64,000 nucleotides of DNA from Brachybacterium sp036311905. Lineage in GTDB: Bacteria; Actinomycetota; Actinomycetes; Actinomycetales; Dermabacteraceae. Positions within the stretch are counted from its first letter, which is position 1; each line of letters begins with the position of its first letter. Positions 7,941 to 16,586 of this stretch are shown one piece after another. The position numbers and the translations under genes were made by a program. The stretch is from contig NZ_JAZDCH010000006.1 of NCBI RefSeq assembly GCF_036311905.1, forward strand, positions 110,695-174,694, in the 5' to 3' direction. The notes below the pieces were generated by a model. It was given only the letters and a program-made list of their open reading frames with translations, searched no databases and was not told where the DNA came from.

Positions 7941-9335
7941 TCAGCGCCGGGCGAGCCGCTCGGCGACGAGGAAGGCGAGCTCGAGGGACTGGGAGTGGTT
8001 CAGCCGCGGATCGACCAGGGTCTCGTAGCGGCGGGTCAGGCCCTCCTCGTCGATCTCCCCGGCGCCCCCGAGCACCTCGGTGACGTCGTCCCCGGTGAGC
8101 TCCATGTGGAGTCCGGCCGGAACCGTCCCAGCCGCCTCGTGGACCTCGAAGAAGCCGACCACCTCGTCGAGGATGTCCTCGAAGCGGCGGGTCTTGTACC
8201 CGTTGGAGGAAGTGATGGTGTTGCCGTGCATCGGATCGGTGACCCAGGCGACCTGCGCCCCGGACGCCCGCACCCCCTCGACCAGGGCGGGCAGGCGATC
8301 ACGGATGGTCCCCGCCCCCATGCGGGTGATGAAGGTGAGGCGACCGGGCTCGCGCTCCGGATCGAGCGTGTCGATCAGACGCAGGGTGTCGTCGACCGTG
8401 GCCGTGGGGCCGATCTTCACCCCGATCGGGTTCCGCAGGCGGGACATGAACTCGACGTGCGCCCCGTCGAGCTGGCGGGTCCGCTCGCCGATCCACAGGA
8501 AGTGGCCCGAGCAGCCGTAGATCTCCCCGGTGCGGGAGTCGATGCGGGCGAGCGCCTCCTCGTAGTCCAGCAGCAGCGCCTCGTGGGAGGCGTAGAACTC
8601 GACCACCTTCAGGGCGTCGAAGTCGGCCCCGATCGCGTCCATGAAGCGGATCGCCTTGTCGATCTGACCGGCGAGCTCCTCGTAGCGGTCGTACCCGCTC
8701 CCCGCGGTGAAGCCGCGGTTCCAGGAGTGCACCTCGCGCAGGTCCGCGAAGCCGCCGCCGGTGAAGGCCCGCAGCAGGTTCAGGGTCGAGGCGCTCGTGG
8801 TGTAGGTCCGCCACAGCCGCTGCGGGTCCGGGATACGCGACTCCGGCGTGAAGGCGTAGTCGTTGACCGCGTCGCCGCGGTAGGTGGGCAGGGTGACGCC
8901 GTCGCGGGTCTCCTCGTCGGCCGAGCGGGGCTTCGCGAACTGCCCTGCCATCCGCCCCATCTTCACGACCGGGAGGGAGGCGCCGTAGGTGAGGACGGCC
9001 GACATCTGCAGGATGGTGCGGATCTTGTTGCGGATCCGGTCGGCACCGGACTCCGCGAAGGTCTCGGCGCAGTCGCCGCCGGCGAGCATGAACGCCTCTC
9101 CGCGGGCGGCGGCGGCGATGCGCTCGCGCAGCACGTCGACCTCGCCGGCGAAGACCAGCGGCGGCGCCGCGCGCAGGGCATCGAAGACCTCGGCCCGACG
9201 TGCCTCGTCGGGCCACACCGGCTGCTGCACCCGGGGACGCTCGCGCCAGCTCCCGAGCGCCGCCAGTCCCTCGTCAGCCGAGGACAGCGAGAAGGAGTGA
9301 GCGCGGGCGGGGGCATCGGGGCTGAACTGAGTCAC
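7941..9335 (-). CDS. aroG: Class II 3-deoxy-D-arabino-heptulosonate-7-phosphate (DAHP) synthase
   Basis: First enzyme of the shikimate pathway, condensing phosphoenolpyruvate with erythrose 4-phosphate. Type II signature: QQPVWPDE near the N-terminus, LAGGDCAETF, KMGRMAGQFAKPRS, the long metal- and substrate-site stretch GCSGHFLWIGERTR, and DPMHGNT. About 464 residues, the normal size. I chose the GTG at 9335 because TACCCT lies 6 nt upstream (leaderless) and the N-terminus then matches family length; a GTG at 9416 is possible. Mycobacterial AroG partners with chorismate mutase; no such gene is in the window. The gap to the convergent kinase gene (7860-7940) shows no clear terminator. Confidence 0.95.
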   Translation of the reverse strand: MTQFSPDAPARAHSFSLSSADEGLAALGSWRERPRVQQPVWPDEARRAEVFDALRAAPPLVFAGEVDVLRERIAAAARGEAFMLAGGDCAETFAESGADRIRNKIRTILQMSAVLTYGASLPVVKMGRMAGQFAKPRSADEETRDGVTLPTYRGDAVNDYAFTPESRIPDPQRLWRTYTTSASTLNLLRAFTGGGFADLREVHSWNRGFTAGSGYDRYEELAGQIDKAIRFMDAIGADFDALKVVEFYASHEALLLDYEEALARIDSRTGEIYGCSGHFLWIGERTRQLDGAHVEFMSRLRNPIGVKIGPTATVDDTLRLIDTLDPEREPGRLTFITRMGAGTIRDRLPALVEGVRASGAQVAWVTDPMHGNTITSSNGYKTRRFEDILDEVVGFFEVHEAAGTVPAGLHMELTGDDVTEVLGGAGEIDEEGLTRRYETLVDPRLNHSQSLELAFLVAERLARR

Positions 9336-9341
9336 CCGCAC

Positions 9342-9347
9342 AGGGTA
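9342..9347 (-). promoter_or_regulatory. -10 element of aroG, leaderless arrangement
   Basis: TACCCT on the minus strand is separated by 6 nt from the GTG start at 9335. Confidence 0.45.
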
Positions 9348-9458
9348 CTCAGTGCGGCCCTGTGCCCTCGCCGCGTCCCGCGGTGCGGAAGGCGACACCC
9401 CCGGAGACTCGCTCACGCACCGAGCGGACGCGCCTCCGCGTCTCTCCGCTCCCCGGCG

Positions 9459-10160
9459 TCAGCCTCGGCCGGAGGCCCGCAGCCGGCGCTTGGCGTCGGC
9501 GGCGTACTCGTCGCTGCGCTCCTGGCCCGACAGTTCGGCGATGCGGTCCATCACCGCATCGGTGACGGCCCGGAGCCGCTCCGCCTCGCCCGCCTCACCG
9601 AGGGACGCGGCCAGGGCCCGCACGTCGATCGGCTCGCCCACGACCGCACGGATCCGCGGGGAGCGGCGCGGGAAGTACTTCCGGCCGCGCTGCGCCTCGT
9701 GGGCGCCGAGCATCGCCACCGGCACGACCGGCGCCCCGGAGGCGAGCGCGAGGCGGGCGACACCGGTCTTGCCCCGATAGAGGCGTCCGTCCGGGCTGCG
9801 GGTGCCCTCGGGGTAGATGCCGAGCACGCCGCCGTCCCGCAGCACCGCGAGGCCCGCCTCGATCGCCGCGGCCGAGGCGCTGCCGCCCGTGCGGTCCACC
9901 GGCATGACGCGCAGTCCGCGCATTACCGCGGCGGCGATCCGCTGCAGCGGTCCGCGCCCGGAGAAGATGTCCGACTTGCCGAGGAAGTGCACGCTGCGGC
10001 GCACCTGACCGGGCAGGAAGACGGTGTCCGAGTACGCCTGGTGGTTCGACGCGAGGATCACCGGGCCCGAGGCCGGGATCCGCTCCGCGCCGCTGATGGT
10101 GGGGTTCCACAGCACGCGCACCACGCCCATGACGACGGGCTTGGCGATCTCGTACAGCAC
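9459..10160 (-). CDS. 1-acyl-sn-glycerol-3-phosphate acyltransferase family protein (PlsC-like)
   Basis: 233-residue peripheral membrane acyltransferase. Block I HX4D is NHQAYSD, block II carries the RSVHFLGKSDIF stretch, block III is YPEGTRSPDG and block IV is APVVPVAML. These enzymes add the second acyl chain to lysophosphatidic acid in phospholipid synthesis; some relatives act on other lysolipids. The GTG at 10160 is preceded by GAGGAG with 6-nt spacing; the frame stays open farther upstream without coding signs, antisense to the esterase gene. In M. tuberculosis an acyltransferase gene (Rv2182c) occupies the same neighbourhood, so the assignment is supported by order as well. Confidence 0.9.
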   Translation of the reverse strand: MLYEIAKPVVMGVVRVLWNPTISGAERIPASGPVILASNHQAYSDTVFLPGQVRRSVHFLGKSDIFSGRGPLQRIAAAVMRGLRVMPVDRTGGSASAAAIEAGLAVLRDGGVLGIYPEGTRSPDGRLYRGKTGVARLALASGAPVVPVAMLGAHEAQRGRKYFPRRSPRIRAVVGEPIDVRALAASLGEAGEAERLRAVTDAVMDRIAELSGQERSDEYAADAKRRLRASGRG

Positions 10161-10230
10161 GGAGGACTCCTCGCGGTGGGCCTGCGGGGCTCGGGATGAG
10201 TTCCCCGGCGGAGGGTGCGACGATGTACCC

Positions 10231-11004
10231 ATGGCGTTCAGCGAACTGTCCCGCCCCTGGCGCGCGCGGGGACACTCTAACCCGCGCGGCGGGCTGCTCC
10301 TGTGCCACGGATTCACCGGCTCGCCGCAGTCGCTGCGGCCCTGGGCCGAGCACCATGCCGCGCTCGGCTGGGAGGTCGAGCTCCCGCTCCTGCCCGGCCA
10401 TGGTTCGACCTGGCAGGAGCTCGCCTCGACCCGTTGGGAGCAGTGGTACTGCACGGTCCGCAGCGCTGCTCTGGCGCTCTCCGAGGAGACGGGCCCGATC
10501 GCGATCGGCGGGCTGTCGATGGGCGGTGCGCTCACCCTGGCCCTGGCCGAGGACCCCGACCTCCGGGGTCGGATCGCCGCGATCGTCGCGGTGAACCCCG
10601 GGATGACCCTGCCTGCCGTCGCGCGGTTCGCCGGTGTCCTCGGCCGCATCGTCCCCACGATCCCGGGGATCGGCTCGGACATCGCCCTGCCGGGAGCGAG
10701 CGAGGAGGCCTACGAGCGCACCCCGCTGCGGGCCGTCGCGCAGCTGCGCGAGTTGTTCGCCGTCACCCGTCGTGAGCTGGGCGCGGTCGAGGTTCCGCTG
10801 CTCCTGGCGACCTCCCCGCACGACCACACCGTGCCCGCCCGGGACAGCGACCTGGTCGCGGCGGGGGTGCGCGGGCCCCTCGAGCGCCTCCCCCTCCCCC
10901 GCAGCTACCACCTGGCGACGCTCGATCACGATGCGGAGATGCTGTTCGAATCCTCGGCGCGGTTCCTGGACCGGCACGTGCCGCTCCCGGGGGCACGGCG
11001 ATGA
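10231..11004 (+). CDS. Alpha/beta-hydrolase, carboxylesterase/monoacylglycerol-lipase type
   Basis: 257-residue soluble hydrolase. Oxyanion segment LLCHGFTGSP, nucleophile elbow GLSMGG, Asp in ATSPHDHTVP and His in RSYHLATLDHD form a complete catalytic set, like thermostable Est30-type carboxylesterases. The substrate is likely a short or medium acyl ester, possibly a lysolipid given the divergent PlsC-like gene, but this is inference. Its ATG has no ribosome site and GACGAT lies 6 nt before it. The stop overlaps the start of the next gene by ATGA, so the two are translationally coupled. Confidence 0.85.
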   Translation: MAFSELSRPWRARGHSNPRGGLLLCHGFTGSPQSLRPWAEHHAALGWEVELPLLPGHGSTWQELASTRWEQWYCTVRSAALALSEETGPIAIGGLSMGGALTLALAEDPDLRGRIAAIVAVNPGMTLPAVARFAGVLGRIVPTIPGIGSDIALPGASEEAYERTPLRAVAQLRELFAVTRRELGAVEVPLLLATSPHDHTVPARDSDLVAAGVRGPLERLPLPRSYHLATLDHDAEMLFESSARFLDRHVPLPGARR

Positions 11005-11525
11005 GCACCGGGCGCAGCCCCTCGGATCCCCGGGACGTCGACGCCGAGTTCGCCCGGATGCTCGAGGGGGAGGGCATGCTCCTGCGTCCCGGTCGCGCCC
11101 CGCAGGAGCCGGCCGCCCCCGAGGAGCCGCAGCGGGACGACCCCTGGGATCTCGGCCCCGAGTCCCCCGCGGAGCCGCCGTCGGACGAGGACCGCGCCCG
11201 GTCCCGGGCCGCCCATCCGGCGCTCGGCGACCCCGGTGCGGGCATCCGCGGAGCGGCCGGGCCCCGCGAGCTCGACGACGAGGAGGCGCTCTACGGCGAC
11301 TTCGAGCCGCCGGACCCGGACCTTCCGGCCCCGACCACCGGGGCGCTGTGGGCCTGGACGGCCCTCGCGGGAGGCTTCGCGCTGATGCTCGCAGCGGCGC
11401 TCACTGTCGTGGTCCCGACGATCCTCGGCTGGGCGGGCGGGCTCTGCGCGATCGGCGGGCTGGTCGCCCTGCTGCTGCGCGCGCCCCGATCACGCGACGA
11501 GGACGACGACGGCGCCGAGGTCTGA
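11001..11525 (+). CDS. Hypothetical membrane protein with long acidic/Pro N-terminus
   Basis: 174 residues. Residues 1-110 are disordered, rich in Pro, Glu and Asp; two membrane helices follow (about 114-137 and 140-156), and the C-terminus RSRDEDDDGAEV is acidic. I do not recognise a named family. The ATGA overlap with the esterase gene suggests co-expression. Both tails are predicted cytoplasmic with a short outside loop, from the positive arginines next to the second helix. It might be a membrane anchor or scaffold; no catalytic motif is present. Confidence 0.7.
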   Translation: MSTGRSPSDPRDVDAEFARMLEGEGMLLRPGRAPQEPAAPEEPQRDDPWDLGPESPAEPPSDEDRARSRAAHPALGDPGAGIRGAAGPRELDDEEALYGDFEPPDPDLPAPTTGALWAWTALAGGFALMLAAALTVVVPTILGWAGGLCAIGGLVALLLRAPRSRDEDDDGAEV

Positions 11526-11529
11526 GCCC

Positions 11530-11549
11530 CGGCGCCGTCCGCGGTGCCG
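11530..11549. terminator. Possible terminator between convergent genes
   Basis: CGGCGCC pairs with GGTGCCG (7 bp, one G-U) around a 6-nt loop, in the short gap between the membrane-protein gene and the glucokinase gene. Confidence 0.35.
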
Positions 11550-11550
11550 C

Positions 11551-12486
11551 TCAGCGCGCGAGGTCCGCGGCGCCGACGATGCCCGCCCGGTTCCCCATCG
11601 CCGCGGGCACGAAGGGCGTCAGCTCCCGATGCGCGCGCGCCGTCAGGTGCGCCGCATAGGACTCCCGCGCCGGATCCAGCAGCAGATCACCGGCGGCGAC
11701 CACGCCGCCGCCGACCACGATCACGTCGGGATCCAGCAGGGAGCAGATCGAGGCCGTGCCGAAGCCGAGCCAACGGCCCAGCTCCGCGATCAGCTCGCGC
11801 GCCCCCGGATCGCCCTGCTGGGCGAGATGGGTGATCAGCGGCCCGTCGATCTCCTTCTTCGCCCCGCCGGCGGCCTGCACCAGCGGGCCCATCGCGGGGT
11901 CACCGGTCGCGGCGCGGCGCTTGGCCGTGCGCACGAGCGCGGTGCCGGCGGTGTACTGCTCGAGACAGCCGCGGTTCCCGCAGCCGCACCACTGCCCGTC
12001 GGGGACCGCGATCATGTGCGCGACCTCCCCGGCGAAGCCCGCCGCGCCGCGCACGAGCCTGCCGTCCAGGACGATCGCCCCCCCGAGGCCGGTGCCGACG
12101 GTGAGCATCAGCATGTGGCTCGCCCCGCGCGCGGCGCCGAAGCGGTACTCGGCCCAGCCCGCCGCGTTGGCGTCGTTCTCGACGATCACCGGCAGGCCGA
12201 TCAGCTGCTCGAGCTCGTCGGCGAGCGGCCGATGGCGCCAGGAGAGGTTGGCCGCGAAGTTGATGGTGCGGCGGTCGGATCCCACGAAGCCCGCCGCTCC
12301 GACGCCGACGCCGACGACGTCGTGGCCCGTGCGCAGCTCGGCGACGGCCTCCGCGACGGCGGCCTCGATCAGCTCCGGATCGGTGGCCGGTGTGCTGCGC
12401 GTCGTGGTCGCGACGATCGTGCCCTCCTCGTCGACCACCCCCGCCGCGATCTTCGTCCCGCCGATGTCCACTCCGATGGAGAGCAT
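11551..12486 (-). CDS. glk: ROK-family glucokinase
   Basis: 311-residue sugar kinase phosphorylating glucose to glucose 6-phosphate with ATP (polyphosphate is not excluded). ATP-binding DIGGTKIAAG is at the N-terminus; ENDANAAGWAE holds the catalytic Asp; GTGLGGAIVLDG and GEVAHM follow; the ROK zinc motif CGCGNRGCLEQYTAG is complete. There is no N-terminal helix-turn-helix, so it is an enzyme and not a NagC-type repressor. AAGGAG is 4 nt before the ATG. It is divergent from the acyl-CoA ligase gene, an arrangement also known around corynebacterial glk. It may feed the glycogen/trehalose genes further right. Confidence 0.9.
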   Translation of the reverse strand: MLSIGVDIGGTKIAAGVVDEEGTIVATTTRSTPATDPELIEAAVAEAVAELRTGHDVVGVGVGAAGFVGSDRRTINFAANLSWRHRPLADELEQLIGLPVIVENDANAAGWAEYRFGAARGASHMLMLTVGTGLGGAIVLDGRLVRGAAGFAGEVAHMIAVPDGQWCGCGNRGCLEQYTAGTALVRTAKRRAATGDPAMGPLVQAAGGAKKEIDGPLITHLAQQGDPGARELIAELGRWLGFGTASICSLLDPDVIVVGGGVVAAGDLLLDPARESYAAHLTARAHRELTPFVPAAMGNRAGIVGAADLAR

Positions 12487-12657
12487 GCCGCTCCTTCTCT
12501 TCCCAGCCGATCGTGACCTTGGATCAGGGCGATGCACCGCCTGCCCGCGCCCATCGTAGTGCCGCCTGCCGTACGATCGACCCGACCCCACCAGCGCTTC
12601 CGGGCAAGCGTCCGGCATGTCGGCGTATGGCGCACCTCCCGGATCAAAGGAGATTCG

Positions 12658-14466
12658 ATGCAGCAGTTCAGCACTCCCCAGCAGCACGAGAGCCGTCCGG
12701 AGGAGAACACCACCGATCTCCTGCTGGGGCGTCGGCGCCAGGACCCGACCGTGCCGATCTTCGAGCGCACCCTCCCGGGCGGCGGCTACTCCCCGATGAG
12801 CGTGGACGAGTTCCTCGCGGAGGTGCACGGGGTGGCCAAGGGCCTGATCGCGAGCGGTGTCGGGACGGGCGACGTCATCGCCATCCTCTCCCGCACCCGC
12901 TACGAGTGGGCGCTCGCCGACTGGGCCGTGTGGTGGGCCGGCGGGATCAGCGTCCCGATCTACGAGACCTCCTCCCCCAGCCAGATCCAGTGGATCGCCT
13001 CCGACTCCGGCGCCCGCTTCGCCCTCGTCGAGCAGGCGCGTCACCGCGAGGACATGGAGTCCGTGCGGGGCGAGCTGCCGGCCCTCGAGCACATCGGCGT
13101 GATCGAGGACGGCATCTTCGCGGAGCTGACCGAGCGCGGGGCCTCCGTGAGCGACGAGGAGCTCGAGGCGCGGCGCACCTCGCGCGGGATGGCCGACGTC
13201 GCGACGATCATCTACACCTCGGGCACCACCGGACGTCCCAAGGGTGCCGAGCTCACCCACGCGAACTTCGTCGACACCACGCGCAGCGCCGTCAACCTGC
13301 TCGGCGAGTCCGTGCTGCCGCCCGGCTCCCGAATGCTCATGTTCCTGCCGATGGCGCACGTCTTCGCCCGCCTGCTCACGGTCCTCGCCGCAGCCTGGCC
13401 GGTGACCACCGCCTTCACCCCGGACACGAAGAACCTCCTGCCCGATCTCGCGGAGTTCAAGCCCACCTTCCTGCTCGCGGTGCCGCGCGTCTTCGAGAAG
13501 GTCTACAACGGCGCGGAGGCCAAGGCCATCGCGGGCGGACGCGGCAAGATCTTCTCCGCGGCCGCGCAGACCGCGATCGACTGGTCGCGGGCGGTCTCGA
13601 CCGGGAGGGTGCCGCTCACGCTCAAGGCCAAGCACGCCCTCTTCGACCGCCTGGTCTACGGGAAGCTCCGGGCGGCGATGGGCGGGGACGTGAAGTGGGC
13701 CGTCTCCGGAGGCGCCCCGCTCGGCGAGCGGCTCGCCCACTTCTTCCGCGGCATCGGCGTGACCATCCTCGAGGGGTACGGCCTCACCGAGACCACCGCC
13801 CCCGTGGGCGTGAACCTCCCCTGGGCGGTCAAGCCCGGCACCGTCGGCCCGCCGCTGCCCGGCGCGACCGTCGCGATCGCCGAGAACGGCGAGATCCTGG
13901 TCAAGGGCGTCATGGTGTTCAAGGGCTACCGCAACAACCCCGAGGCGACCGCTGAGGCGCTCAAGGACGGCTGGTTCCACACCGGGGACCTCGGTTCGCT
14001 CGGCCCGGACGGCTCGCTCACCATCACCGGCCGCTCCAAGGAGGTGCTGGTCACCGCCGGCGGCAAGAACATCTCCCCGGCGCAGCTCGAGGACCAGCTG
14101 CGCGCGCACCCTCTGATCAGCCAGTGCATCGTGGTCGGCGACCAGAAGCCGTTCGTCGCCGCGATACTCACCCTCGACGCGGAGATGCTGCCCACCTGGC
14201 TGAAGAACAACGGCCTGCCGGAGATGACCATCGCCGAAGCCGCGCAGGACGAGCGGATCCGCGCCGAGCTACAGACCGTCGTCGATTCCGCGAACGGCTC
14301 GGTCTCCCGGGCGGAGTCCATCCGCGCCTTCGAGGTCATCGACACCGACTTCACCGAGGAGAACGGCTACCTCACCCCGTCGCTCAAGCTCAAGCGCAAC
14401 GTGGTGGTCCAGGAGATGTCCGAGGTCATCGACCGCATCTACGGAGGCTCCAAGCCCGCCTCCTGA
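12658..14466 (+). CDS. fadD: Long-chain fatty-acid-CoA ligase (AMP-binding)
   Basis: 602-residue adenylating enzyme that activates long-chain fatty acids with ATP and CoA. The P-loop YTSGTTGRPKG, the adenine-side EGYGLTETTAP, GWFHTGDLG and the hinge ITGRSKEVLVTAGGKN are all present, as is the C-terminal Lys region. Length and layout match bacterial FadD15 of M. tuberculosis (Rv2187), which lies in the same gene neighbourhood. AAAGGAG is 5 nt before the ATG. The 170-nt divergent gap with glk holds a TACGAT -10 candidate near 12570 and an 80-nt leader. Membrane association is expected but no helix is evident. Confidence 0.94.
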   Translation: MQQFSTPQQHESRPEENTTDLLLGRRRQDPTVPIFERTLPGGGYSPMSVDEFLAEVHGVAKGLIASGVGTGDVIAILSRTRYEWALADWAVWWAGGISVPIYETSSPSQIQWIASDSGARFALVEQARHREDMESVRGELPALEHIGVIEDGIFAELTERGASVSDEELEARRTSRGMADVATIIYTSGTTGRPKGAELTHANFVDTTRSAVNLLGESVLPPGSRMLMFLPMAHVFARLLTVLAAAWPVTTAFTPDTKNLLPDLAEFKPTFLLAVPRVFEKVYNGAEAKAIAGGRGKIFSAAAQTAIDWSRAVSTGRVPLTLKAKHALFDRLVYGKLRAAMGGDVKWAVSGGAPLGERLAHFFRGIGVTILEGYGLTETTAPVGVNLPWAVKPGTVGPPLPGATVAIAENGEILVKGVMVFKGYRNNPEATAEALKDGWFHTGDLGSLGPDGSLTITGRSKEVLVTAGGKNISPAQLEDQLRAHPLISQCIVVGDQKPFVAAILTLDAEMLPTWLKNNGLPEMTIAEAAQDERIRAELQTVVDSANGSVSRAESIRAFEVIDTDFTEENGYLTPSLKLKRNVVVQEMSEVIDRIYGGSKPAS

Positions 14467-14541
14467 TCCGCGGCGCCGGCCCGGCCCCGATCCGCCTCCC
14501 CGACGCCCGCGTCCGGGATCTCGCGGGTCGGGGCCGCGCCG

Positions 14542-14547
14542 TACCCT
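14542..14547 (+). promoter_or_regulatory. -10 element of the exonuclease/GIY-YIG gene, leaderless arrangement
   Basis: TACCCT lies 7 nt before the ATG at 14555; no ribosome site is present. Confidence 0.45.
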
Positions 14548-14554
14548 GGCCCCC

Positions 14555-16216
14555 ATGCCCGCACGCCGCCAGCTCAGCTTCGAGGACCTCGGCACCCCGC
14601 TCGCGGAGGCGACCCTCGTGGTGGTCGATCTCGAGACGACCGGGACCGATCCCTCGGCCGACGCGATCACCGAGATCGGTGCGGTGAAGGTCCGCGGCGG
14701 CGAGGTCCTCGGCGAGTTCCGCAGCTTCGTGGATCCTGAGCGGCCGATCCCCGCCTACATCGCCTCGCTCACGGGGATCACCGACGCGACGGTGGCGGGC
14801 GCCCCGTCGATCCGTGCCGTGCTGCCGATGTTCCTGGACTTCGTGGGCGACGCCGCGCTGGTCGCGCACAACGCCCGCTTCGACGTCGGTTTCCTCACCG
14901 CGCAGGCCGCCCGTCTCGGGGTGGGATGGCCGCGGCCGACGGTGCTGGACACGCTCGCCCTCGCCCGGCGCGTGTACCGGCGGGACGAGGTGCGCGACCA
15001 TCGTCTCTCGACCCTCGCCGCGCACGTCGGCGCGAGCATCACCCCCGATCACCGGGCTCTCTCCGATGCGCGCGCGACCGTGGACGTGCTCCACGCGATC
15101 ATCTCCCGTCTCGGCGAGCAGGGCGCCGCGACCCTCCAGGACCTCGCGGGGGCGCACCGGCGGGCGACCCCGGTCCAGCTGCGGAAGAAGCACCTCGCCG
15201 AGACGATCCCCGCGGTGCCCGGGGTGTACCAGTTCCTGGACGCCGCCGGGGCGGTGCTCTACGTCGGCACCTCCCGCAACCTCCGCACCCGGGTGCGGAC
15301 CTACTTCACCGCCGCCGAGACCCGGCGCAAGGTCTTGGACATGCTGCCGCGCGCGGAGGAGATCCGGGTGCTCGAGTGCACGACGCCGACGGAGGCCGCG
15401 GTGCGCGAGCTGCGCATCATCGCCGCGGAGAAGCCGCCCTCGAACCGGCACGGACTGCACCCCGAGAAGGCTCACTGGCTGCGGCTCGGCACCGGCCGGG
15501 AGGGACTGCGCGCGGCGCGCCTGGCCCGCGCGGAGTCGGACGGCTCCGCCCAGATCGGGCCGCTCCGATCCCGCCACGACGTCGAGCCCCTGCGCGGCCT
15601 GCTCCACGATGCGATCCTCGGGCGCGGGGCCGCCTTCGAGCGCGGGGCCGACGGGCCGGAGGTCCTCGGGAGCGGGGCTCGCGGGAGGCTGCGACGCGCG
15701 CTGGTGGAGGACCCGACCGAGGTCCTCGACCATGTCGCCGTCCGTCTGCGGGCTCAGGTCACGGCCGGCCGCTACGAGGAGGCGGAGCGGATGCGGCGGC
15801 TCGCCCACCTGTATCTGGAGGCCGCGCACCGCGCCGGTCGCCTGCGCGCCCTAGCCGCCGTGCCGCTGCTGATCGCCGCCCGCCCGAGCACCGAGGGCGT
15901 GATCGGCGGGCGGGGCTGGGAGCTGCTGTCGGTGCGGCACGGGCGCTTCGCGGGCACGACCCTGGTGCCGCAGCGCGCGGATCCGCTCGCCGCCGCCCGG
16001 TCGCTCGCCCTGATCGGGGTCGGGGAGGCAGAGCTGGCCGCGCCGCTCTGCCAGGGCTATCACCAGGAGGCGGAGATCCTGCTCGGATGGCTCGAGGGCG
16101 AGGGCGTGAGGACGGTGCTCGTCGAGGGGACCTGGGCCGTCCCCGCCCGGGCCCGCTTCGACGCCGAGCATCTCGCCGCTCGCTTCGCCCGCACCGCGGC
16201 GGCCGACGGGGCATAG
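14555..16216 (+). CDS. DEDDh 3'-5' exonuclease fused to a UvrC-like GIY-YIG nuclease
   Basis: 553 residues. The DnaQ-like exonuclease (about 18-190) has the four-acid set: VDLETTG, AHNARFD and the HRALSDA...D region with catalytic His. The GIY-YIG domain (about 215-300) shows PGVYQF, LYVGTSRNLRTRV and a Glu in the TEAAVRELR helix; a UvrB-contacting-like region (YEEAERMRR) follows. The combination equals actinobacterial proteins such as Rv2191 and resembles E. coli Cho plus an exonuclease. It probably trims or incises damaged DNA, but the repair step is not known. No uvrA or uvrB is nearby. Confidence 0.88.
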   Translation: MPARRQLSFEDLGTPLAEATLVVVDLETTGTDPSADAITEIGAVKVRGGEVLGEFRSFVDPERPIPAYIASLTGITDATVAGAPSIRAVLPMFLDFVGDAALVAHNARFDVGFLTAQAARLGVGWPRPTVLDTLALARRVYRRDEVRDHRLSTLAAHVGASITPDHRALSDARATVDVLHAIISRLGEQGAATLQDLAGAHRRATPVQLRKKHLAETIPAVPGVYQFLDAAGAVLYVGTSRNLRTRVRTYFTAAETRRKVLDMLPRAEEIRVLECTTPTEAAVRELRIIAAEKPPSNRHGLHPEKAHWLRLGTGREGLRAARLARAESDGSAQIGPLRSRHDVEPLRGLLHDAILGRGAAFERGADGPEVLGSGARGRLRRALVEDPTEVLDHVAVRLRAQVTAGRYEEAERMRRLAHLYLEAAHRAGRLRALAAVPLLIAARPSTEGVIGGRGWELLSVRHGRFAGTTLVPQRADPLAAARSLALIGVGEAELAAPLCQGYHQEAEILLGWLEGEGVRTVLVEGTWAVPARARFDAEHLAARFARTAAADGA

Positions 16217-16260
16217 GCTCGGGAGCACGCACCCGTCCGACGACCGCGCCAGGAGCAGCC

Positions 16261-16542
16261 ATGATCACCGCCATCGTCTCGATCCTCGTCGAGTCCGCCC
16301 GCATCCCCGAGGTCGCCGAGACCATCGTCGACCTCGACGGCGTGGACCACGTCTACTCCGTCACCGGCGACGTGGACCTGATCGTGGTGGTGCGCGTGCG
16401 CGAGCACGAGGAGCTGGCCGACGTGATCGCCGATCGGATCTCGAAGGTCGACGGCGTCCTGGACACCACCACCAACATCGCCTTCAAGACCTACTCGGGC
16501 TGTGATCTCGACGCGGCCTTCGACCTCGGCAACGAGGGCTGA
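16261..16542 (+). CDS. Stand-alone RAM (Lrp/AsnC ligand-binding) domain protein
   Basis: 93-residue protein consisting only of the RAM alpha-beta-sandwich: ITAIVSILVES, VDHVYSVTGDVDLIVVV and LDTTTNIAFKTYS. The DNA-binding half of Lrp/AsnC regulators is absent, so it can sense a small ligand (often an amino acid) or oligomerise with a full regulator, but cannot bind DNA itself. CAGGAG precedes the ATG, and TAGGCT at 16214-16219 is a -10 candidate. It is convergent with trpD, a frequent position for this family in actinobacteria; a link to amino-acid control is inference. Confidence 0.85.
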   Translation: MITAIVSILVESARIPEVAETIVDLDGVDHVYSVTGDVDLIVVVRVREHEELADVIADRISKVDGVLDTTTNIAFKTYSGCDLDAAFDLGNEG

Positions 16543-16551
16543 ACCCCGACC

Positions 16552-16573
16552 CGGGCGGAGGGCCTGCCGCCCG
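16552..16573. terminator. Hairpin between convergent RAM-domain gene and trpD
   Basis: CGGGCGG pairs with CCGCCCG (7 bp, 8-nt loop); flanking CCCGA and TCGGG extend it after an internal loop. No T-run. Confidence 0.5.
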
Positions 16574-16586
16574 TAATCGGGAGGAC

